A stretch of DNA of 17,002 nucleotides. It comes from JBKJTP01 sp046590195 (GTDB taxonomy: Bacteria; Bacteroidota; Ignavibacteria; Palsa-1295). The DNA lies in the NCBI GenBank assembly GCA_046590195.1, contig JBKJTP010000204.1, forward strand, positions 1 through 17,002. The letters are read 5' to 3'. This document shows, in pieces, positions 1-5,337 of the stretch; position 1 is the first letter of the stretch, and the number at the start of each line of letters is the position of its first letter. A model generated the notes under the pieces. The model was not told where the DNA came from, did not search any database, and saw only the letters and a list, made by a program, of their open reading frames with translations. The translations under genes were made by a program, and so were the position numbers.

Positions 1-95
1 CGGGGATAGACCTCGTAAGTCTCAACTTCGGGATCGGTGACACAGCCAATCGCGAGTGCAACAAGTGTCAGGGGCAGGTATCTGAATGTGCGCAT
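1..95 (-). CDS. N-terminus of a lipoprotein (partial, runs off left edge)
   Basis: Reading from 95 towards 1 gives an ATG followed by 31 complete codons with no stop. The peptide starts MRTFRYLPLTLVALAIGC, which is a textbook lipoprotein signal: two early arginines, a hydrophobic stretch, and a lipobox (AIGC) with the acylated cysteine at residue 18. The mature part begins VTDPEVETYEVYP. The product is therefore predicted to be lipid-anchored in the envelope. Its function cannot be told from 31 residues. It lies 67 bp behind the stop of the DUF5916 gene on the same strand and may be co-transcribed with it. No Shine-Dalgarno sequence is visible before the ATG. The lipoprotein call is strong; the rest of the gene is outside the window. 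Confidence 0.75.
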   Translation of the reverse strand, partial: MRTFRYLPLTLVALAIGCVTDPEVETYEVYP

Positions 96-162
96 TCTAA
101 TTGAACACGCGCAGGCATCCGAGGTTGCAGAGGGCTTGCCGGCTAAAGCCAGCGCTACATTC

Positions 163-2400
163 TTAAACCTGAAACAGATACTGTATCTTCGCGAAGATCT
201 GACGTTGCGATTCCTGCTTATCGAGGAAGCGTTGCCGACCGAAGCTCTCGTAGCCGTGCGATGAGCCGAGATAGAACACCGAGAACGGATTGATGCGATA
301 GGTGAGCAGTGGCTCAAGCGACATCGATCTCGTGAGGTCGTTGTACTCCATTACTAGGCGCACCGAGAACTCGCGATTGATCTGGTAATTCATCCGTGTT
401 CGCAGGATCGATATCTCGTAAATGTTGCCTCCCGTGTCCGAGTCAAGCCGATCGGTTACGATAGAAGGGGAGAGGCTGAAGTTATCGGTTGGCTTCCATG
501 TCGCGTAGACCTCCAGGTATTTCTGACGTGCAAGCTCCGGCGGATCCTGCCTGCGTGCGATCACATTACCGAACATCACAAAGCCACCAAGTGAGAATGC
601 ACGCCACGGTGCTGTGTTCGCCCAGATGTTGAGGCGACGTATGCCATCGAAGTAGTGATCGTTGAATGTCTCGGCGCTCCACATATAGCTCATACCAAGC
701 TCGCTCTGCGCCTTCATGACAAGAACAAAGCCCGGTACGATCCACTCGTCCTTCTTCTTGCCATCGTAATTCCAGATCGCACCACTGGATATCTCAGGCC
801 CAAACCGCACAAAGGGAGACGTCGAATCGAAGTAGAATTTGTACGCGCTATAAATGTCCGTATGTAACTGATTCGAACGCGTTACATATCCATTAGCAGC
901 GCGGAACGTAGGGCTGTATTGCCAGAAGTCGAGGTCGATATCGAACGTGTTGGAGAAACGCTCAAGACTCGTATACGAAGCGTGACCTAGCTGTCCTTGA
1001 GATTGCGAACCCGCCGGTGGAGTCTCACCAAACAGCCCGCGATTCTCGAGACCATCAGTGTAGCTGATCAACTGCTGCGCTTCGAGCATGACGTTTTCAT
1101 AGACGCGCAGCTTGGCATCGGCGCCAACGACGCCATTCCAACCGAGACCGTCGTAGCTTCGGACTGTGCTGATGCCGCCGAGAGCGTTATTGCCATCGAA
1201 GTTGTGCACTGCGCGAAGGATACCAGAATAACTTCTTCCCAACGCGAACTGGGCGGTTCGCTCTTCAAGTGGGATCGTGAGTGGGGAGTGCTCGTCCATC
1301 GCTCCAAGAAATGCAAAATTCGTCGAGCCGCTACGCGAAAGCGTTTTGAAGGCACCAAGCGGATCGTTGATCGAACGCGTGTACACCACATCGATCCAGG
1401 TGTCCAGCAGATCGTATCCTTCACGAAAGAACGGACGTCGCTCCGGATAAAAGAGTGCGGTTGTCGAATTGAGATCGATCTGTGTCGCGTCTGATTCGAT
1501 CTGTGAGAAATCAGGATTGATCGTTGCTTCGAGCGAGGTGCTTTGCGACACCGCATAGCGTGCGCTGATGCCGAACTCTCCTTTGATCGGACTCTGATCG
1601 ATGCCACGATCAGCACGCGCGTTGCTCTGACTCGTGACAAATGCTGGCAAAATGCTAAGCTGGTTGCCGGACTGCACTCCCTCTAGCCCGATAAGCGAAC
1701 CGAATGCGCAGAATGTGCAAGGGTTATCTCGGTCCATCGCTGCCCACGAATACGAGCGATGCGAATCGCGCGGATGATTGCGCCAGAATGTCAGGCGCCA
1801 GTTCTGAACGGCTTGCTCAGGGAAGCGAAGACTTTTGAAGGGAATCCGAAGCTCGATCTGATAGCCGTTGTCGGTGATCTTTCCTTCGGATTCATACATG
1901 ATGTCATAGCTCGCATCATCGCCGTTCGCGGTCCATAGTACATCCGACTGGATGCCATAAGCATTGCTATACATCTCGTAGGCACGCACCTGGTCGCCGA
2001 ACGGATCGATGATGATACCCATGATATCATCCGAGAACACGGCGTCGCGCGAGGTCATCGTTGCTCGGACACTTGTTGGATCATCATACGCGATCATCCC
2101 CACATAGAGATAGTCATCGTCATACGTCACCATGGCCTCGGTCGCAGACTGTGGCTTTGAGCCTTCGATGGGACTCGACTCAGTGAAGTTCTTCGCACGG
2201 TCAGCTTGTCGCCACGCTTCGTCGTTCAATTCGCCATCGAGCTTGATCTCGCCAACGCGGCGCATGATACGTAGCTCTGGCTTGACATTCGGGATGAATC
2301 CACGTTCGGCCGGACCTGATGGCGTATCAGGTGCAGGTTGAGCGTTAAGATCAGAGAAGAAGAGTACGAGTAGTAGGAAGCGGTAGTAACGAATCCTCAT
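163..2400 (-). CDS. DUF5916 outer-membrane protein with CBM9-like N-terminal domain
   Basis: I start this 745-residue protein at 2400 because MRIRYYRFLLLVLFFSDLNAQ is then a clean Sec signal peptide; an in-frame ATG at 2433 would add 11 residues before it. After a proline-rich spacer comes a domain like the family 9 carbohydrate-binding fold (IKLDGELNDEAW, then TYDDDYLYVGMIAYDDP), roughly residues 45-240. The rest, to the C-terminal LFQV, is alternating aromatic/polar sequence typical of the DUF5916 outer-membrane beta-barrel. Members of this family are common in Bacteroidota and related phyla and are usually annotated as carbohydrate-binding family 9-like or DUF5916 proteins; their substrate is generally unknown. 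A CTFC motif (residues 228-231) sits at the junction between the two parts and could form a disulfide. The family assignment is confident; a transport or binding role is inference. Confidence 0.85.
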   Translation of the reverse strand: MRIRYYRFLLLVLFFSDLNAQPAPDTPSGPAERGFIPNVKPELRIMRRVGEIKLDGELNDEAWRQADRAKNFTESSPIEGSKPQSATEAMVTYDDDYLYVGMIAYDDPTSVRATMTSRDAVFSDDIMGIIIDPFGDQVRAYEMYSNAYGIQSDVLWTANGDDASYDIMYESEGKITDNGYQIELRIPFKSLRFPEQAVQNWRLTFWRNHPRDSHRSYSWAAMDRDNPCTFCAFGSLIGLEGVQSGNQLSILPAFVTSQSNARADRGIDQSPIKGEFGISARYAVSQSTSLEATINPDFSQIESDATQIDLNSTTALFYPERRPFFREGYDLLDTWIDVVYTRSINDPLGAFKTLSRSGSTNFAFLGAMDEHSPLTIPLEERTAQFALGRSYSGILRAVHNFDGNNALGGISTVRSYDGLGWNGVVGADAKLRVYENVMLEAQQLISYTDGLENRGLFGETPPAGSQSQGQLGHASYTSLERFSNTFDIDLDFWQYSPTFRAANGYVTRSNQLHTDIYSAYKFYFDSTSPFVRFGPEISSGAIWNYDGKKKDEWIVPGFVLVMKAQSELGMSYMWSAETFNDHYFDGIRRLNIWANTAPWRAFSLGGFVMFGNVIARRQDPPELARQKYLEVYATWKPTDNFSLSPSIVTDRLDSDTGGNIYEISILRTRMNYQINREFSVRLVMEYNDLTRSMSLEPLLTYRINPFSVFYLGSSHGYESFGRQRFLDKQESQRQIFAKIQYLFQV

Positions 2401-2836
2401 GCGGGGGCTGAGTAATATTGAGAAGCCGATCAATCGAGAAGAAGATCTACGACCGGATTACCTACGCCGCCTCTGTGAACGTGTTTCTTAAACTGGACTA
2501 CATTTTCCTCAGAATATCACAAGGAGTATGCATAATGTGATGAACGGTATAACAGCTTGATGAATAACCCCAGCCAAGCGGACGAATGTGGGACAACTCA
2601 CACCTGAAGTGACCGAATATCACTCACGTTTAAACCCGGCAATGCTTTTGTACTCTAGCATAGCATGAGGGGTAATCAATACAGCATTTAATCCAGCTGT
2701 ACTGCTCCACTAGCGCCCCCGGTCGCCGGCCGTTACAGGCATCGCTCTCAGATCAGCTGCAGGCTGACTGGCCACTAGGCTGAATGGCCTCCAGGCTGAG
2801 TCTCCGTTTAGTTTAGCACATACAGCATCTACGCTC
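2401..2836. other. Intergenic region without a gene
   Basis: About 435 bp between the divergent DUF5916 gene and the 92-residue gene. No open frame here has a convincing start and codon use. An AAGGAG at 2520-2525 precedes only a ten-codon frame and is probably chance. The region must hold the promoters of both neighbours, but I see no strong match. A weak TAGTTTAG at 2809-2816, one mismatch from the Bacteroidota TAnnTTTG box, lies 20 bp before the start at 2837. The clearest structure is the direct-repeat cluster at 2761-2808, listed separately. Confidence 0.6.
2761..2808. repeat. Three 16-bp-spaced direct repeats upstream of a small gene
   Basis: AGGCTGA occurs at 2761-2767, 2777-2783 and 2793-2799, exactly 16 bp apart. 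In the first two units TGGCC also recurs at the same offset (2769-2773 and 2785-2789), so these are imperfect 16-bp tandem units and the third is more diverged. The array ends about 30 bp before the ATG at 2837, where a regulator-binding array could sit. The spacing is less than two helical turns, so alternate sites would not face the same side. It may equally be a small tandem duplication with no role. Confidence 0.6.
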
Positions 2837-3115
2837 ATGAAGATCAACGAACTCGTCAAAGAATACGCCGCGATCCTGAAGTGGGACGGCGAAAGCGTCA
2901 CAGAACTCTACGACCACATTGTCCGCCTGACGAAGTCGGCGCCTGCGCTCGTCGCGATGCCGCTACCGTACCTGCTCAAGATGTTCATGCATCGCGTGAA
3001 TATGCGCTTTGATATATCACGCTTGAATGGCGATGTGCTCACGGTCGATAAGCATGGCCGCGCGTTGATCCGCACGATGGCAGGACTTGCTGTCGTGAAG
3101 CTCGCAACGATCTAG
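2837..3115 (+). CDS. Small hypothetical protein, 92 residues
   Basis: I do not recognise this family. The product starts MKINELVKEYAAILKWDGES and looks like a small soluble, mostly helical protein at the N-terminus. It has a hydrophobic central segment (residues about 35-52, APALVAMPLPYLLKMFMHRV) that is proline-interrupted and too polar at its ends to be a confident membrane helix. Codon third positions are GC-rich and match the neighbouring genes, which is the main argument that it is real. There is no signal peptide and no Shine-Dalgarno sequence. It stands alone: divergent from the DUF5916 gene and convergent with the exported protein at 3230-3781, with which it can share the bidirectional terminator at 3180-3205. 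An array of direct repeats lies just upstream. Confidence 0.6.
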   Translation: MKINELVKEYAAILKWDGESVTELYDHIVRLTKSAPALVAMPLPYLLKMFMHRVNMRFDISRLNGDVLTVDKHGRALIRTMAGLAVVKLATI

Positions 3116-3179
3116 TCGCGGAGAGAATGTGAGTCAAGCAGCGTGTCGGTTGCGGCTCCTGTTATTCCAATGAAAAGCA

Positions 3180-3205
3180 AAAGGCGCGGATCACTCCGCG
3201 CCTTT
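3180..3205. terminator. Bidirectional palindromic terminator
   Basis: A perfect 11-bp stem, AAAGGCGCGGA (3180-3190) and TCCGCGCCTTT (3195-3205), closes a TCAC loop. It lies between convergent genes ending at 3115 and 3230. On the minus strand it is followed by TTTTGCTTTTC, so it should stop transcription from the 3230-3781 gene; on the plus strand the T-tract is weaker. The same 26 bases recur at 3905-3930. Confidence 0.8.
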
Positions 3206-3229
3206 CTCATTTCAGATCAGGGGTGCTGA

Positions 3230-3781
3230 TCAGCCCCCTTTCATCGTAGCCAGATCCCAGTGCGCTTTTCCGCTGATCGTGCCGCCGGCTGCCACTACAT
3301 TGAAGAGCTGCGGCGTCGAAGCACCCCACTCCTTTACGAATGTCACAGGCTTATGCGTGCGCTTGCCGGTTGCTTGCCCGCTCGCTGCATCGCGTGGTGA
3401 CTTGACGCTGTATGTAACCGCGTTGAAGTTCAATGTGAAGCTGATCTCGTCGAGGCCATCGCCATCAGTGTCTGTAGTGCTTGTAGAGCTCGCCATACGA
3501 TTGGCTTTCTCCTTCGCTTTCATCAATGCTACGCGATTGTTCTGGATGTTCGATCGGGACTTTGTGATCTTCTGCCCTTCGACATAGACAGTGTACTCAC
3601 CTACATCGAGATTGTCAAAAGACCAAGAGCCATCGTCCTTGGTGATACAGCGCTGTACGATCTTGCCGTCCGCATTCTTGAGCTGGATCTCAAGTCCAGC
3701 CAGCGGATTCTCTTGTGCCTGCACTGCCGAGCCGAGCAGGAGTGCGATCATCGCAACGAGCGACGCTAAGGTCTTTTTCAT
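3230..3781 (-). CDS. Exported protein: prealbumin-like domain plus Hcp-like C-terminal signature (paralog A)
   Basis: The start at 3781 gives a 183-residue protein with a clear Sec signal peptide (MKKTLASLVAMIALLLGSAVQAQ). Longer in-frame extension upstream lacks signal character. Residues about 27-70 (GLEIQLKNADGKIVQRCITK, then DGSWSFDNLDVGEYTVYVEG) look like a SpaA/carboxypeptidase-regulatory beta-sandwich. A charged helical linker follows (about 75-97), then DTDGDG (104-109), a calcium-loop-like acidic motif. The C-terminal part contains TYSVKSPRDAASGQATGKR and HKPVTFVKEWGASTPQLF. From memory this resembles the block found in Hcp-family (PF05638) proteins, where a SG.atGkR.HKP...tKe...aSP pattern is typical. 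The adjacent gene 3965-4540 is a paralog with the same layout. No other secretion genes are nearby, so a type VI role is not implied. The protein probably acts in the periplasm or outside the cell. Confidence 0.75.
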   Translation of the reverse strand: MKKTLASLVAMIALLLGSAVQAQENPLAGLEIQLKNADGKIVQRCITKDDGSWSFDNLDVGEYTVYVEGQKITKSRSNIQNNRVALMKAKEKANRMASSTSTTDTDGDGLDEISFTLNFNAVTYSVKSPRDAASGQATGKRTHKPVTFVKEWGASTPQLFNVVAAGGTISGKAHWDLATMKGG

Positions 3782-3904
3782 AGTTCGATAGAGTAATGTT
3801 AGGACAATTGTAGGGACAGGCAATTCAACCGCGAAGCCGTGGGATGGTTCGGGATGCGTGTTCCAACAGTTAACGTAGCCAAAAAAGACAGTTTCGGAAT
3901 AAAG

Positions 3905-3930
3905 AAAGGCGCGGATCACTCCGCGCCTTT
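3905..3930 (-). terminator. Palindromic terminator, copy of 3180-3205
   Basis: The same 26-base hairpin as at 3180-3205: arms AAAGGCGCGGA (3905-3915) and TCCGCGCCTTT (3920-3930), loop TCAC. It lies 34 bp beyond the stop of the 3965-4540 gene and is followed on the minus strand by TCTTTATT. It should end transcription of that gene before the downstream paralog, so the two paralogs are probably separate transcription units. Confidence 0.8.
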
Positions 3931-3964
3931 TCTGTGCAACTTGAGTATTCGATCGCTTCCTGGC

Positions 3965-4540
3965 TTACTTCTTTGCTGCCTTCAGGTCGTACGTTGCGAT
4001 CAAGTCGCCGCTGACACTGCCACCAGCTTCGGTGATCGTGATCACAGGTGAGCTTGCAGCATTCCACTCCTTGACGAATGTGACCGGCTTGTGCGTGCGC
4101 TTCCCGCTAGCCTGGCCGCTTCCGGCTTCGCGACTTGCCGTGCCCTTTCGCTTAGACTCGTAATGGCCAAACTCGATCTTCGTGAAGTTGAGCGAGATCT
4201 GCTCCATCGTTGCGTGGCCATCACCGGTCACGTCGCCGACCGCGACGCTAACGCCGCCTTTTGATCGGCTTGCGGACTCTCTGACCTTCTGGATCGCTGG
4301 CACGAGCAAGGCGGCTTCCTCGATCTCTTTGCGTGCGATGTCGAGCGAGTACTCGCCAGGAGGCAGGTTGACGAAGCTCCAGCTTCCGTCCTGAGAGGTC
4401 GTCTGGCGCTGAACCGGACTCCCGCTCGCATCCAACAACTGGATCTCTACGTCGGGAAGGGGAAGCTTCTTTTGTGCTTCTGAAATACTGGGCACGATGA
4501 GGGCAAGCGCGAGCAGCGCGATCGATAAGGTCTGTTTCAT
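3965..4540 (-). CDS. Exported protein: prealbumin-like domain plus Hcp-like C-terminal signature (paralog B)
   Basis: The start at 4540 gives 191 residues with a Sec signal peptide (MKQTLSIALLALALIVPSISEAQ); the frame is open further upstream but without signal character. Residues about 29-70 (VEIQLLDASGSPVQRQTTSQ, then DGSWSFVNLPPGEYSLDI) match the beta-sandwich of paralog A. A linker with a helical segment follows (about 71-93), then DVTGDGHA (103-110), the counterpart of the DTDGDG motif. Next comes SGQASGKRTHKPVTFVKEW (141-159), nearly identical to paralog A, and a beta-rich tail ending in lysines. Within the conserved block 17 of 19 or so residues agree, while the linkers have diverged, so the block is under strong constraint. 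Paralog A has a cysteine at residue 45; B has none there. An exported, possibly self-assembling or calcium-binding protein is an inference from the motifs. Confidence 0.75.
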   Translation of the reverse strand: MKQTLSIALLALALIVPSISEAQKKLPLPDVEIQLLDASGSPVQRQTTSQDGSWSFVNLPPGEYSLDIARKEIEEAALLVPAIQKVRESASRSKGGVSVAVGDVTGDGHATMEQISLNFTKIEFGHYESKRKGTASREAGSGQASGKRTHKPVTFVKEWNAASSPVITITEAGGSVSGDLIATYDLKAAKK

Positions 4541-4677
4541 TTTCTTACCTGGGATGAATTGTTTAGGATGGGACCGCGGAGAAAGAAGGAAGAGCTGGAG
4601 AATTAACCATTTGGGCGGAGGTTGGTTCAAGAGGGCTTTCGATAAGAATTAGGCTAACTAAGACATAATGCACAAAT

Positions 4678-4686
4678 TGTGGATAA
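4678..4686 (-). other. Single perfect DnaA-box match
   Basis: On the minus strand these bases read TTATCCACA, the consensus DnaA box. I see no second box or close variant in the surrounding 800 bp, and no origin-associated genes (dnaA, dnaN, parAB) are in the window. One exact 9-mer in 17 kb is not far from chance. It could be a DnaA-titration or regulatory site near the promoter of the exported protein at 3965-4540. Confidence 0.25.
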
Positions 4687-4703
4687 GTTTTCGCTGAAAA
4701 GTA

Positions 4704-4734
4704 TTGACTTTTGGCTTTGAATTTCGTATATTTG
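4704..4734 (+). promoter_or_regulatory. Near-consensus promoter with no clear gene behind it
   Basis: TTGACT (4704-4709), a 17-bp spacer and TATATT (4727-4732) make a near-perfect sigma-70-type promoter. The same bases also fit the Bacteroidota pattern, with TTG then TATATTTG (4727-4734). Transcription would start near 4740. The next confident gene on this strand, ppiD, begins almost 600 bp later, so this promoter may serve a small RNA, a short peptide or a long ppiD leader. Confidence 0.55.
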
Positions 4735-4965
4735 CAGGCCAAAATTCTAGGCATTCCAGAGTGCAGCAAAGCTTGTTCAAATGGATGAACCGCACCGATG
4801 TGTGTGTAAATATGAGGGGTGTGTATCTGAGTGAACTGGCGAGTTCGGAAAGCAGATCGTTGAAAAATAAGGAGTTAACAGGTGTGTGTGCACGCCCCCT
4901 GGTCTGAACTGTGATTTAGATGATTGGTGTGATTGGAGAAATGATAGGATTTGTGTGTGTGAATA

Positions 4966-5007
4966 CATAGGTCCTATGCGACCCATAGGACTTATAGGAC
5001 CTATGTC
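4966..5007. repeat. Short palindromic array with 9-nt period
   Basis: CATAGGTCCTATG (4966-4978) is a 13-base palindrome. It is followed by 9-nt units ACCCATAGG (4981-4989), ACTTATAGG (4990-4998) and ACCTATGTC (4999-5007), the last two containing a second palindrome, ATAGGACCTAT (4994-5004). The ATAGG/CCTAT core recurs in alternating orientation. Such arrays usually expand by slippage and would be dispersed around a genome; I cannot see other copies in this window. Confidence 0.65.
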
Positions 5008-5060
5008 GAACCCCGGAGCCAGAACCCCGGAGCCAGAACCCTAACCCCCAGACCCTAACC
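5008..5060. repeat. C-rich tandem array with 14-nt period
   Basis: GAACCCCGGAGCCA occurs twice in tandem (5008-5021, 5022-5035). Two degenerate units follow, GAACCCTAACCCCCA (5036-5050) and GACCCTAACC (5051-5060). The array directly abuts the 9-nt-period array before it and ends about 12 bp before the TATCTTTG box. The minus strand is G-rich, with runs of four to five guanines. Confidence 0.7.
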
Positions 5061-5072
5061 AAAAAACATCCG

Positions 5073-5080
5073 TATCTTTG
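5073..5080 (+). promoter_or_regulatory. Bacteroidota-type -7 box, possible ppiD promoter
   Basis: TATCTTTG matches the TAnnTTTG -7 consensus of the Bacteroidota primary sigma factor. I see no TTTG or TTG at the proper distance upstream, where the C-rich array lies, so the match is only half a promoter. If used, it gives ppiD a leader of roughly 250 nt. Confidence 0.35.
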
Positions 5081-5337
5081 CAATTCATGCGAAACAGGTC
5101 GATGTCGATCGCTTCTTGGCGAACGACACTGGCTTCTTATTGTTTTTTCATCGCTTGAATTATGCCTAGGGCACCTGCCTGGGCACGCCTCATGGTGCCG
5201 TTCTTCGGTATCCTGACGGTTTTTCTTCCAAAGCCTTGTAACATTCCGGGTATAGTACGCATCATTAGGATGCTCCATCTATCCAGTTGGGAAAGTAACG
5301 TAGGAGCAGACGCAAATAGATAAGTAGAGATCTCGCT

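Larger units (their letters stand above)
4541..5337. other. 800-bp region without a convincing gene
   Basis: Short frames occur here but none has a good start, known motifs or the codon use of the neighbours. The best small candidate is a 40-codon frame from ATG 4785 to 4907 (MNRTDVCVNMRGVYLSEL...), downstream of the promoter at 4704-4734 but without a ribosome binding site. The region also holds a DnaA-box match (4678-4686), GT-rich stretches (for example 4881-4890 and 4951-4961) and two tandem arrays (4966-5007, 5008-5060). There is a TATCTTTG promoter-like box at 5073-5080. GGCACC (5170-5175) and GGTGCC (5194-5199) form an inverted repeat, followed by a short CCGT/ACGG stem with TTTTT after it (about 5198-5224), which may be an attenuator or weak terminator before ppiD. 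Confidence 0.5.

Noticed and set aside
121..162. Hairpin between the DUF5916 gene and the lipoprotein
   Set aside because: A GCTGGC/GCCGGC stem exists on the minus strand but has no T-tract, so it is not a convincing terminator.
997..1494. Plus-strand frame of 165 codons inside the DUF5916 gene
   Set aside because: It is antisense to a well-supported family member, with no recognisable domain and codon use unlike the real genes.
1068..1640. Minus-strand frame of 190 codons
   Set aside because: Same strand as the DUF5916 gene but another frame; arginine/serine-rich shadow with no motif.
3230..4540. Type VI secretion locus
   Set aside because: Only the Hcp-like signature is present; there is no sheath, baseplate, membrane-complex or ATPase gene, and both proteins have Sec signal peptides.
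4735..4915. tRNA or known small RNA after the orphan promoter
   Set aside because: No TTCGA-type T-loop in a cloverleaf context, no CCA end, and no SRP or 6S hallmark that I could see.
4916..5278. Minus-strand open frame of 120 codons
   Set aside because: It runs through both tandem arrays, has arginine/histidine/serine-rich low-complexity sequence and no start signal; it looks like a chance frame across repeats.
4541..5337. Possible replication origin
   Set aside because: Only one DnaA box, no dnaA, dnaN, gidA or partition genes, and the tandem arrays are C-rich rather than AT-rich unwinding repeats.
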